From Lachnospira eligens (GTDB lineage: Bacteria; Bacillota; Clostridia; Lachnospirales; Lachnospiraceae): a stretch of DNA of 64,000 bases. Of the stretch, positions 1 through 8,287 are shown in pieces (positions within the stretch are counted from its first letter, which is position 1; every line of letters begins with the position of its first letter). The position numbers and the translations under genes were made by a program. Under the pieces are notes generated by a model, which did not search any database, was not told where the DNA came from, and saw nothing but the letters and a program-made list of their open reading frames with translations. The stretch spans positions 124,001 to 188,000 of the forward strand of contig NZ_WKRD01000006.1 in the NCBI RefSeq assembly GCF_009680455.1, given 5' to 3'.

Positions 1-1
1 G

Positions 2-1207
2 GCCGGACTGAGAACTAATGCTGAAGTACTCATGGAAACCGGAGTTTTTGAAAAGTCGTCGCAATATGCTGATGTAAAGCTTCCAATTAATAATCTCAGG
101 ATTACATGGATAGATTCAGATGGGGTGGTGCTTTTTGATAATGATAATGATATTAATGTAATGCCTAATCATAAAGACAGACCTGAGATACAGGATGCAT
201 TTCATACCGGACATGGTCAGTGTGTAAGAAATTCTGACACGATGGATATGAATACCTTTTATTATGCTCTAAAACAGAAGGATGGGACTGTTATAAGAGT
301 ATCCTGTGATGCAAGCAGTTTATTAAGTGTGTTTGGCAATGTATTTCCGGCTGTAACAGCAATACTTGCAGTAATTATAGTAGTGTGTATCGTTCTTTCA
401 CAATTACTTACAAGGACACTTATTGAGCCTATTGAAAGAATGGCTAAGAATATGGATTCCGTACAGGAGAAGCCTGTATATAAAGAAATAGCCCCTTTTG
501 CAGAGAAAATCAGGACACAGCATGAGAATATTCTTGCTGCTGCAAGAAGCAGACAGGATTTTACTGCAAATGTATCACATGAACTAAAGACTCCTCTTAC
601 CGCAATATCAGGCTATGCCGAGCTTATTGAGAATGAGATGGTAAACCATGAACAGGGAATACATTTTGCACATGAGATTAAGCGTAATTCAGAAAGATTA
701 TTATCATTGATTAATGATATTATAAGGCTTTCAGAATTAGACCACAGCGAAATGCCAAGGCAGTATGAGAATTTTGATTTGTATGAGTTTGTTAAGGATT
801 GTGCAGAGTCTCTGCAGGTTAATGCACAGAAACAGGGAATACGTTTTTCGTATAGAGGTTCAACATGCATGATTCGTGGCAATAAGGATATGATAAGGGA
901 ACTTATTGATAATCTTGTACAGAATGCAATAAGATATAATAAAGAAGGTGGACATGTAGAAGTGTTTGCAGGAATGGTAGATGGCAAGCCAAGGTTAGAA
1001 GTGACTGATGATGGAATAGGAATTCCTAAGGATCAGCAGGACAGGGTATTTGAAAGATTTTACAGAGTTGATAAGAGCCGTTCAAAGGAAACTGGTGGAA
1101 CAGGGCTTGGCCTTGCTATTGTAAAGCATATTGTAGAACTTCATGATGCAAGAATATATTTAGAAAGTGAAGTTGACAAGGGGACACAGATACGCATCGA
1201 ATTCTAG
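2..1207 (+). CDS. PhoR-type sensor histidine kinase, 5' end outside window
   Basis: The reading frame is open to the left edge (from base 2), so the true start lies outside and the first Met at 32 is internal. Counting from that Met, an extracytoplasmic sensor remnant is followed by a membrane segment at about 104-125, a HisKA dimerisation/phosphoacceptor box with His183 in VSHELKTP, an N box (NLVQNAIRYN, about 295) and G boxes (DDGIGIP, GGTGLGLAIV). This is the architecture of PhoR/WalK-like kinases, which autophosphorylate on His and pass the phosphate to an OmpR-type regulator, probably encoded just upstream outside the window. The signal sensed cannot be told. A terminator follows directly, so this is the last gene of its transcription unit. 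Confidence 0.93.
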   Translation, partial: AGLRTNAEVLMETGVFEKSSQYADVKLPINNLRITWIDSDGVVLFDNDNDINVMPNHKDRPEIQDAFHTGHGQCVRNSDTMDMNTFYYALKQKDGTVIRVSCDASSLLSVFGNVFPAVTAILAVIIVVCIVLSQLLTRTLIEPIERMAKNMDSVQEKPVYKEIAPFAEKIRTQHENILAAARSRQDFTANVSHELKTPLTAISGYAELIENEMVNHEQGIHFAHEIKRNSERLLSLINDIIRLSELDHSEMPRQYENFDLYEFVKDCAESLQVNAQKQGIRFSYRGSTCMIRGNKDMIRELIDNLVQNAIRYNKEGGHVEVFAGMVDGKPRLEVTDDGIGIPKDQQDRVFERFYRVDKSRSKETGGTGLGLAIVKHIVELHDARIYLESEVDKGTQIRIEF

Positions 1208-1214
1208 AATGATT

Positions 1215-1252
1215 AAGAGTGGAAGTTTTTATGTCTTTCACTCTTTTTTCTT
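1215..1252 (+). terminator. Intrinsic terminator after the kinase gene
   Basis: Stem AAGAGTG (1215-1221) pairs with CACTCTT (1239-1245), extended by GAAG/CTTT pairing inside, then a T-rich tail. It closes the kinase transcription unit. Confidence 0.8.
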
Positions 1253-1351
1253 TTTATAACAGAGTGATTGTGTTATATTATATAAAAAGAGAAAAACAGA
1301 TATAATCTGCGGAAGCAGGGAATATAATATATATTGAGGATTAATGGGAAT

Positions 1352-2386
1352 ATGAAGAATATCAGTACTAAAAAATCAGTAGTTCTTATTGCAGCGGTTA
1401 TTGTTTTGATACTGGCTGGAATTATAATTTCAGTAAGTACAGATAAGAACAGAAAGAAGCAGGAAGCGGACAGTAAAGCCAGTGTAAGTGTAACAAGGAC
1501 AGATCTTAAGAATGAAGCATCATCTCAACAACAGAATATTAAGGAGCAGACAGATGTTGAGATATTGTTTGAGAATAAGGCTGTACCGGTTGGGACAAGC
1601 CTGAAGGTCACAGCAATTGTCACACCTGATGATGACGATAAGTCAATTGTATGGACAAGCAGTAATACAGATGTATTTACTGTAGATAAAGACGGAGTAA
1701 TAACTGTTACAGGGAGTGGTACAGCTACGCTTACGGCTACAGTTGGAAGTGTTTCTGATGCGATTGTAATCGAAGGAATAAGAAATGTAGCTGCAGGTTC
1801 AGATAATGGATTCAGTGTGTACACTCATACGGCAGGGAGTATTTCGTCAGGAAGCAACACAGGTTCAGGCAGTGCCAGTGAAGGAGATTCCAGACTAGAG
1901 AATCTGCCTGCAGGAGAAAATAAATCAGAGAGTTCTCAAGGAACCGGAAACAGTGGGGATGGTGTACAATCTGGTGGGGTGCAGTCTGGAGGCGTACAGC
2001 CTGGCAGTAGTACAACAGAAAACTCATCTTCAGAAGATAATAATGATTCTGGAAGTTCTGGCTCAGGAGAAATTGAAGATACGATTATTAATAATGGATT
2101 TGAACAGACAGTTTCTAATGTTTATGTATGTCAGCAGAATGGGACATATTATGGTGAGATTATAACACAGAGTAATGTGACTATTATATATATTAAGAAA
2201 CGTAACAGTGAATTTGACAGCAGGATTAATAATGTAATCGAGAATCTCATTCCTGGTAATTCACAGATGATATGGAATAATTATCTTTCGGCTTCAACAG
2301 ACAGAACATTTACAGTTGACGGAAGAATGGTAAGGATTGTAGTTGCTACAGGTGGCGGACACTCTCAAATTGTAATATACAATTAA
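1352..2386 (+). CDS. Membrane-anchored Ig-like (Big_2) surface protein
   Basis: 344 residues. A start at ATG 1352 is preferred over the in-frame TTG at 1334, because the GAGGA at 1336-1340 then sits 11 bases upstream. The N-terminus has a basic stretch and one hydrophobic segment (about 9-30), either a signal anchor or an uncleaved signal peptide. A bacterial Ig-like group 2 domain follows (about 65-145; DVEILFENKAVPVGTSLKV, IVWTSSNTDVFTVDKDG, GTATLTATVG). Then comes a Ser/Gly/Asn-rich low-complexity linker (about 150-245) with short QSGGV repeats, and a C-terminal globular part of unknown type. Big_2 domains usually serve in cell-surface adhesion or presentation. No LPXTG motif is visible. 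The gene stands alone after a terminator; its ligand is unknown. Confidence 0.8.
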   Translation: MKNISTKKSVVLIAAVIVLILAGIIISVSTDKNRKKQEADSKASVSVTRTDLKNEASSQQQNIKEQTDVEILFENKAVPVGTSLKVTAIVTPDDDDKSIVWTSSNTDVFTVDKDGVITVTGSGTATLTATVGSVSDAIVIEGIRNVAAGSDNGFSVYTHTAGSISSGSNTGSGSASEGDSRLENLPAGENKSESSQGTGNSGDGVQSGGVQSGGVQPGSSTTENSSSEDNNDSGSSGSGEIEDTIINNGFEQTVSNVYVCQQNGTYYGEIITQSNVTIIYIKKRNSEFDSRINNVIENLIPGNSQMIWNNYLSASTDRTFTVDGRMVRIVVATGGGHSQIVIYN

Positions 2387-2445
2387 GTAAAAATATGTTA
2401 TATTTAAACATATGCAGGTTAAACTTGTTTAATGAGGTGAATAAA

Positions 2446-2844
2446 TTGCTTAATGAGAATAAAATCAAAATGATGACCAAGATGGCAATATATGAGAAGA
2501 ATGAAGGAAAAAGCATGTTGAAAACTGCCAAGTATTTTAAGGGTGATTACATCGCTTTTGGAGTATTAAAGACAGTGATTGCCACTACATTTGCAGGAGT
2601 GATTCTTCTGGCGATGTATTTCTTGTGTAACGCAGAAGGAATGATAAGGGATATCAATAACCTGGATTATATAGGACTTGCCAAGAAGTTTGCATTGTAT
2701 TATGTGCTTATGCTTGTCGTATTCTGTGTAATTGCCGGGTTTGTATATTATTTCAGATATGAGAATACCAGAAAAGGTATTAAGAGGTATTTTTCAAGGC
2801 TTAATAAGCTGGAAAGATTCTATACAGGGCAGAAGAAGAAATAA
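2446..2844 (+). CDS. Small two-TM membrane protein, unknown function
   Basis: 132 residues if translation starts at TTG 2446, which has GAGGTGA at 2434-2440 six bases upstream. An in-frame ATG at 2395 would add 17 residues but lacks a ribosome site. Two hydrophobic segments are visible (FGVLKTVIATTFAGVILLAMYFL and FALYYVLMLVVFCVIAGFVYYF), with a basic C-terminal tail. I do not recognise the family. It is the first gene of the run leading to cdaA (16 bases before the next gene), so it probably shares that transcript. Confidence 0.65.
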   Translation: MLNENKIKMMTKMAIYEKNEGKSMLKTAKYFKGDYIAFGVLKTVIATTFAGVILLAMYFLCNAEGMIRDINNLDYIGLAKKFALYYVLMLVVFCVIAGFVYYFRYENTRKGIKRYFSRLNKLERFYTGQKKK

Positions 2845-2860
2845 TTATTTGGAGGCATAG

Positions 2861-3904
2861 ATGGCATTTTTATTGGAATTAAAGGAAAGTTTTAAGAAAT
2901 TTTACAACAGATATAATACATATGTGGTACCAGCATCAAAGTTTATTATTGCATTGATATGTTTTATTATGATTAATACAAGTATTGGTTACATGGATAA
3001 GTTGAAGAATCCGGTGTTTGCACTGTTACTTTCTGTTATATGTGCATTTCTTCCGGGTGGTTTTACACTGATAGTTCTTTCAGCATTTATTCTTATACAG
3101 TTGTATGTAATTGCTCCGGAATTTGCATTACTGGTATTGTGTGTAATGCTTCTGATGTATCTTCTGTATTTCAGATTTGCACCTAAAACAGCTTATATAC
3201 TTATTATTACTGCCATGTTCTGCTGGATGAAGATACCATTTGTGCTTCCAGTAGCGATTGGTCTGTGTTCGTCAGTTGCGGCAGTTATACCAGTGAGTTT
3301 TGGTGTTATTATGTACTACATAATAAGAACTGCAAGTGATTATGAGGCTGCTATTTCTGATGATTCTTTGTCAGAAAGTATGAAACAGATATCTTATCTT
3401 ATAGAAAGCCTTTTAAAGAACAGACAGATGCTGGTGCTTATTATAGCAGCTGCAGTTACTATTATTGTTGTATATATTATCCGAAGACAGAAAATCGATC
3501 ATTCATGGAAAATAGCTATTATTGTGGGAAGTATAACACAGTTCCTTATTCTGGTTGTAGGACAGATAGCTTTGAAATCAGATTTTAATATTGTTCTTAT
3601 AATTATAGGAACTATACTGGGGGTTGCAGCTGCATATATCTGCAATATTGTTTTCTTTGCACTTGATTATAAGAGAACAGAGTATGTACAGTATGAGGAT
3701 GATGAATATTATTATTATGTAAAGGCTGTACCAAAGATTAATGTTGCAAATGCTGATGTAAGAATTAAGCATATTAATGCTAAAAAGACTAAGAAGACAG
3801 ATGATATCAGACAGATGAGAACCGGCGATACAGCTAAAGATAATGGATATGCAGTATCTAACGAAGAAGATGATGATATTTTATTCTATGATGATGATAA
3901 GTAA
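2861..3904 (+). CDS. Polytopic membrane protein upstream of cdaA, unknown function
   Basis: 347 residues. ATG 2861 is preceded by GGAGG. About seven to eight hydrophobic helices span residues 20-270, followed by an acidic and lysine-rich cytoplasmic tail (about 275-347) with a YEDDEYYYYV patch and a terminal run of Asp (EEDDDILFYDDDK). I do not recognise a named family. It lies 64 bases before cdaA with no terminator between, suggesting cotranscription. A role connected with cyclic-di-AMP or envelope homeostasis is only an inference from position. Confidence 0.7.
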   Translation: MAFLLELKESFKKFYNRYNTYVVPASKFIIALICFIMINTSIGYMDKLKNPVFALLLSVICAFLPGGFTLIVLSAFILIQLYVIAPEFALLVLCVMLLMYLLYFRFAPKTAYILIITAMFCWMKIPFVLPVAIGLCSSVAAVIPVSFGVIMYYIIRTASDYEAAISDDSLSESMKQISYLIESLLKNRQMLVLIIAAAVTIIVVYIIRRQKIDHSWKIAIIVGSITQFLILVVGQIALKSDFNIVLIIIGTILGVAAAYICNIVFFALDYKRTEYVQYEDDEYYYYVKAVPKINVANADVRIKHINAKKTKKTDDIRQMRTGDTAKDNGYAVSNEEDDDILFYDDDK

Positions 3905-3968
3905 TAATCAGAATATATTTTGCTAGTTTTATTTAGAAGATTATAAGAAGAACGGAGGCGATAATACA

Positions 3969-4838
3969 GTGAATAATTTCATAAGGGATTATCTTGTTAA
4001 ATTATATATTCCGCGTATAACATGGACCGATATTATTGAGATTGTGATTATTGCTTTTGTTATATATAATGTCATGGTATGGATTAAGAATACCAAGGCA
4101 TGGGTATTGCTTAAGGGAATTATTATTGTTGTTATATTCGCACTGATTGCGTATATTCTGAATCTTAAGACTATTCTGTGGATTGCAGGAAAGACAATCA
4201 GTGTTGGTATTATTGCACTTGTTATTATATTCCAGCCGGAGTTAAGAAGAGCATTAGAGCAGCTTGGACGAAAGAAGATTCTGTTTGGACTTTTCAGGTT
4301 TAATGACGGAAGAGAAAAGGGTGAAAGGTTTAGCAGTAAGACTGCAGAAGAGATAGTAAGGGCATGCTTTGATATGGGGGCTGCTTATACAGGAGCACTT
4401 ATAGTTATTGAACAGGATATGGTTCTTGAAGAATATGAGAAAACAGGAATTACGGTTGATGGCCTGGTTACAAGCCAGCTGCTTATCAATATATTTGAGC
4501 ATAATACGCCGCTTCACGATGGAGCTGTTATTATAAGGGGAGACAGGGTTGTTGCTGCAACATGTTATCTGCCTCTTTCAGATAATAACAATCTTAATAA
4601 GGCTCTTGGCACAAGGCACAGAGCAGGTGTTGGTATCAGTGAAGTGACAGACAGTATGACTATTATAGTATCTGAAGAAACCGGTAAGGTTTCGGTGGCT
4701 GTTGGTGGAGAACTTATTCATGATATTGATGCGGATTCTCTTAGAAACAAGCTGGAATATCTTCGCAGGAGAACTATTGATGTGAAGTCGTTCAAGATAT
4801 GGAGAGGAAGGCTAAAGCATGAAGGAAAAGATGTTTAA
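3969..4838 (+). CDS. cdaA: Diadenylate cyclase CdaA (DacA)
   Basis: 289 residues, GTG start at 3969 behind GGAGGCG. Three N-terminal transmembrane helices (about 20-95) anchor a cytoplasmic DAC domain that condenses two ATP into cyclic-di-AMP. The signature motifs are intact: DGA at 184-186 (PLHDGAVII) and RHR at 216-218 (GTRHRAGVG). Known CdaA proteins act as membrane homodimers tuned by CdaR and often by GlmM. Here cdaR overlaps the 3' end by 20 bases, so the two are translationally coupled. Cyclic-di-AMP commonly controls potassium uptake; a Trk system is encoded about 50 kb downstream in this window. Confidence 0.97.
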   Translation: MNNFIRDYLVKLYIPRITWTDIIEIVIIAFVIYNVMVWIKNTKAWVLLKGIIIVVIFALIAYILNLKTILWIAGKTISVGIIALVIIFQPELRRALEQLGRKKILFGLFRFNDGREKGERFSSKTAEEIVRACFDMGAAYTGALIVIEQDMVLEEYEKTGITVDGLVTSQLLINIFEHNTPLHDGAVIIRGDRVVAATCYLPLSDNNNLNKALGTRHRAGVGISEVTDSMTIIVSEETGKVSVAVGGELIHDIDADSLRNKLEYLRRRTIDVKSFKIWRGRLKHEGKDV

Positions 4839-6114
4839 GAACCTGAGCCTTAAGATTCTGTCGGCTATATTTGCGGTTGTTTTGTGGACGGTTATAGTTA
4901 ATGTATATGATCCAACCACGAGTTATACATTCAGTAATGTGTCGGTACAGCTTATTAATACAGAGAGTCTGACTGATAAGAATTACAGTTATGAAATTGT
5001 AGAGGGTGGCAAGATATCAGTATATGTAAGTGGACCGAAGAGTATTGTTACTAATATCAAAGCAAGTGATATTGTTGCAACTGCGGATCTTAGCAAGATA
5101 AGCGCATTTGCTGATTATGTTGATATTCATGTATCAGTTGTTAAAGATGGACAGGTTCTTAATAATGTTGAAGCTACACCTAAAACATCTGCTGTAAGAT
5201 TAAGCATAGAAAACAGAGATACTAAGACTGTAAATGTTGTTTCAGAGATTACCGGTTCAGCGGCAGATGGCTATGCAGTGGTAAGAAGAGTGCTTAATCC
5301 AACATCTGTTAAGGTTACAGGACCTTCGTCTGTTATCGATAATATAGACCATGCAGGGATATCTTTTGATGTGACAGGAGCGACTGCAGATGTGACGGGA
5401 ACAGCAGATATTCATTTGTATGATTCTGATAATAATGAAATTAATGATTCTTCTGTTGAACTTACACAGACAAGTGTGGGCTATACTGCACAGGTTGTAA
5501 GGACTAAGACTGTAAGTATAGAAGTTAAGACGTCAGGAAAACCGGCAGACGGATACAGAGTTTCAGGAGTGACGCTTAATCGTGATAGTGTTGTTGTATA
5601 TGGTGATACCAATATGCTTAACAGTCTTGATAAGATTGTTATTCCGGCAAGTAATATTAATGTAGATGGTTTGACTGAAAATAAAGTGTATAAGTTTGGT
5701 CTTTCGGATTACATAGATAAATCGCTTACAATTCTTGATAATGCAAGGATTGAGGTTACAGTAAGAATCGAGAGTACAGGTAATAAGACAATAACACTTA
5801 ATACATCAGATATTAAGGTTAGTGGACTTGAAACCGGAATGAGCTACAGCTTTGAGGATAGAACATTTTCAATAGATGTCGAGGGTTCAGAGACTGCAAT
5901 TGCTGCATTAGACGCATCTGCCATAACGATGACTGCAGATTTGTCTACATATACTACGTCAGGAATACAAAGCATTACATTGTCGGTTAAACTTCCGGAT
6001 GGAGTTACATTAAAGAGAGCAGCATCCGTTAATGTGTTGTTTAAGGATAATACCCAGGAAACAGAAACTACTCAGTCGACTCAGGAAACAACATCAGTGA
6101 CGACTAGAAATTGA
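4819..6114 (+). CDS. cdaR: CdaA regulatory protein CdaR (YbbR-domain protein)
   Basis: 431 residues, starting at ATG 4819 inside the cdaA 3' end. One N-terminal membrane helix (about 8-28, ILSAIFAVVLWTVIVNVY) is followed by a series of about four extracytoplasmic beta-rich YbbR repeats, visible as recurring V-x-V-x-G-P or GYxVxxVxxNPxSVxVxG phrases (for example YAVVRRVLNPTSVKVTGP and YRVSGVTLNRDSVVVYGD). A Thr/Gln-rich tail ends the protein. YbbR/CdaR proteins bind CdaA in the membrane and modulate its activity. The overlap with cdaA supports this pairing. Confidence 0.93.
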   Translation: MKEKMFKNLSLKILSAIFAVVLWTVIVNVYDPTTSYTFSNVSVQLINTESLTDKNYSYEIVEGGKISVYVSGPKSIVTNIKASDIVATADLSKISAFADYVDIHVSVVKDGQVLNNVEATPKTSAVRLSIENRDTKTVNVVSEITGSAADGYAVVRRVLNPTSVKVTGPSSVIDNIDHAGISFDVTGATADVTGTADIHLYDSDNNEINDSSVELTQTSVGYTAQVVRTKTVSIEVKTSGKPADGYRVSGVTLNRDSVVVYGDTNMLNSLDKIVIPASNINVDGLTENKVYKFGLSDYIDKSLTILDNARIEVTVRIESTGNKTITLNTSDIKVSGLETGMSYSFEDRTFSIDVEGSETAIAALDASAITMTADLSTYTTSGIQSITLSVKLPDGVTLKRAASVNVLFKDNTQETETTQSTQETTSVTTRN

Positions 6115-6126
6115 GAGGTGATTCAT

Positions 6127-6390
6127 ATGGTAAGTGAGAAGATACTAGTTGGAAGTGCATTAGGAATACATCTTCGTCCTGCAGGAGCAATGTGTGATAC
6201 AGCTGTTAAATTTGATTCACACATTACATTCACATTTAAGAATAAGGTTGTTAATGCAAAGAGTGTTATATCTATTCTTGCATCAGGCGTTGGGTGTGGA
6301 GATGAGATAACTCTCATAGCAGAAGGTCCGGACGAAGAAGAAGCATTGAAAGCAGTTTCTGAGAGCTTTAGAAAAGCTTTACAGGACTAA
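6127..6390 (+). CDS. HPr-family phosphocarrier protein
   Basis: 87 residues from ATG 6127; the GAGAGGTG at 6113-6120 is its ribosome site, so the GTG at 6118 inside it is not the start. With this start the numbering matches HPr exactly. His15 lies in GIHLRPAG (phosphorylated by Enzyme I in the family) and Ser46 in NAKSVIS (target of HPr kinase in low-GC Gram-positives). LRPAG and SVIS differ from the usual ARPAT and SIMG, so it may be a second, specialised HPr rather than the general PTS carrier. Having His15, it is not Crh-like. It sits between cdaR and a phosphohexomutase, four bases from the cdaR frame end, in one operon. Confidence 0.88.
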   Translation: MVSEKILVGSALGIHLRPAGAMCDTAVKFDSHITFTFKNKVVNAKSVISILASGVGCGDEITLIAEGPDEEEALKAVSESFRKALQD

Positions 6391-6417
6391 TATAAATCAA
6401 GAAAAGAGGTAAAGGGT

Positions 6418-8145
6418 ATGGGTTATATGGAAACTTACAAAGCATGGTGTGAGAATGAATATTTTGATGAAGACACACGTGCAGAACTCAAATCAATTGC
6501 AGGAGATGAGAAAGAGATTGAGGACAGATTCTATAAGGATCTTGAGTTTGGAACAGGCGGACTTAGAGGTGTCATAGGCAATGGTACTAACAGAATGAAT
6601 GTATACATTGTAAGAAAGGCAACACAAGGATTAGCTAATTTTATTATCAAGGAAGGAACACAGGATAAGGGTGTTGCTATTTCTCATGATAATAGAAGAA
6701 TGTCAAGAGAATTTGCGCAGGAAGCAGCTCTTTGTCTTGCGGCTAATGGCATTAAGGTATACATATTTCCTTCATTAAGACCAACACCAGAACTTTCATT
6801 TGCAGTAAGAGAACTTCACTGTACAGCAGGTATTATGGTTACGGCAAGCCACAATCCTCCAGAATACAATGGATATAAGGTATACTGGGATGACGGATGC
6901 CAGATAACAGCACCTAAGGATACACAGATTATCAATGAAGTTAAGGCTGTTACTGATTTTAATGATGTTAAGACTATTGATGAAGAAGAGGCTAGAGTAA
7001 GAGGCCTGTATAACATTATTGGATATGATATGGATGATGCATTTATTGCAGCATTAAAGAAGCAGAGCCTTAACGGAGATATCATTAAGCAGGTTGCTGA
7101 TGATATTAAGATTGTATACTCTCCATTCAATGGTACAGGTAATGTTCCTGTAAGAAGAATTTTAAGAGAGTTAGGTTTCAAGAATGTATATGTTGTTCCA
7201 GAACAGGAAAAACCAGATCCTAACTTTACAACACTCGAGTACCCTAATCCTGAAGACCCTAAGGCATTCACATATGCATTAAGACTTGCTAAGGAAGTTG
7301 ATGCAGATATTATTCTTGCAACTGACCCTGATGCGGACAGACTTGGCGTATATTCTAAGGACACTAAATCAGGTGAGTACAAGTCATTCACAGGTAATAT
7401 GTCTGGTATGCTTATTGCAGAATACCTTCTTTCACAGAGAAAGGAGAAGGGACTTCTTCATGAGAATGGTGCATTTGTAAAGACTATCGTATCTACTAAC
7501 TTAGCTGATCTTATCGCTAAGGAATATAACTTAAAGCTTATTGAAGTTCTTACAGGATTTAAGTATATTGGTGAGCAGATTAAGTTCTTTGAGCAGAATA
7601 ATACATACGAATATGAATTCGGTTTTGAAGAGAGTTACGGCTGCTTGGTTGGAACTCATGCAAGAGACAAGGATGCCATCGTAGCTGTTATGGCATTATG
7701 TGAAGCAGCAGCTTACTATAAGTCTAAAGGCATTACTTTATGGGATCAGATGATTAATATCTTTGATAAGTACGGCTACTTCAAGGAAGGACAGAAGGCT
7801 GTAACTATGAAGGGTGCAGAAGGTGCTGTCCAAATTGCTAAGATGATGGATGATTTAAGAAATAATCCACCTAAGAAGTTCGGAGCATGGAATGTTGTTG
7901 AGTTCAGAGATTATAAGAAGGATGAGTGTACAGTTATTGCTACAGGCGAGAAGAAGCCTACAGGACTTCCTGAATCTAACGTACTTTATTTTGAACTTAA
8001 TGACCATGCATGGTGCTGTGCAAGACCTTCAGGAACAGAGCCTAAGATTAAGTTCTATATGGGTGTTAAGGGAACAGGTCTTGAGGATGCTGATAAGAAG
8101 TTAGAAGAACTTACTGATGCAGTTTCTGAAATTGTTGGTTTATAA
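6418..8145 (+). CDS. Phosphoglucomutase/phosphomannomutase
   Basis: 575 residues, ATG 6418 with AGAGGTAAAGGG upstream. Alpha-D-phosphohexomutase fold with all key motifs: active phosphoserine Ser144 in TASHNPPEYNGYK, the metal loop DPDADRLG starting at about 303, the sugar-recognition loop GFEESYG, and the C-terminal phosphate loop RPSGTEPKIKFY. It interconverts hexose 1- and 6-phosphates, feeding UDP-glucose and cell-envelope sugar synthesis. At 575 residues it belongs to the longer PGM/PMM group, not to GlmM (about 450), although GlmM is the usual third gene after cdaA-cdaR. Last gene of the cda run. Confidence 0.94.
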   Translation: MGYMETYKAWCENEYFDEDTRAELKSIAGDEKEIEDRFYKDLEFGTGGLRGVIGNGTNRMNVYIVRKATQGLANFIIKEGTQDKGVAISHDNRRMSREFAQEAALCLAANGIKVYIFPSLRPTPELSFAVRELHCTAGIMVTASHNPPEYNGYKVYWDDGCQITAPKDTQIINEVKAVTDFNDVKTIDEEEARVRGLYNIIGYDMDDAFIAALKKQSLNGDIIKQVADDIKIVYSPFNGTGNVPVRRILRELGFKNVYVVPEQEKPDPNFTTLEYPNPEDPKAFTYALRLAKEVDADIILATDPDADRLGVYSKDTKSGEYKSFTGNMSGMLIAEYLLSQRKEKGLLHENGAFVKTIVSTNLADLIAKEYNLKLIEVLTGFKYIGEQIKFFEQNNTYEYEFGFEESYGCLVGTHARDKDAIVAVMALCEAAAYYKSKGITLWDQMINIFDKYGYFKEGQKAVTMKGAEGAVQIAKMMDDLRNNPPKKFGAWNVVEFRDYKKDECTVIATGEKKPTGLPESNVLYFELNDHAWCCARPSGTEPKIKFYMGVKGTGLEDADKKLEELTDAVSEIVGL

Positions 8146-8179
8146 TCAGTTCAAATTTAATTAACAACTAAAACACAAT

Positions 8180-8231
8180 ATGAACACATTTCGTTGTTAT
8201 ATTACATGTATTGACAGTGAGATGTGTTCAT
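8180..8231 (+). promoter_or_regulatory. Inverted repeat with possible promoter before htrA
   Basis: ATGAACACAT (8180-8189) and ATGTGTTCAT (8222-8231) are perfect inverted 10-mers separated by 32 bases. A TTGACA hexamer (8211-8216) lies between them, and a weak -10 (TTATGT, 8235-8240) lies 18 bases further on. It could be an operator overlapping the htrA promoter or a long-loop terminator of the upstream gene. The -10 is poor, so the promoter reading is tentative. Confidence 0.35.
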
Positions 8232-8287
8232 TTGTTATGTATGGAATCTTCATTGTCATAATACAATGTTAAAAGGAGAGAATGATT

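Noticed and set aside
6127..6390. Crh (catabolite HPr) assignment for the HPr-like gene
   Set aside because: Crh lacks the His15 phosphorylation site; here His15 is present together with Ser46.
6816..7391. 191-codon frame antisense to the phosphohexomutase gene
   Set aside because: Shadow of strongly biased codons in the real gene; no ribosome site and no family motifs.
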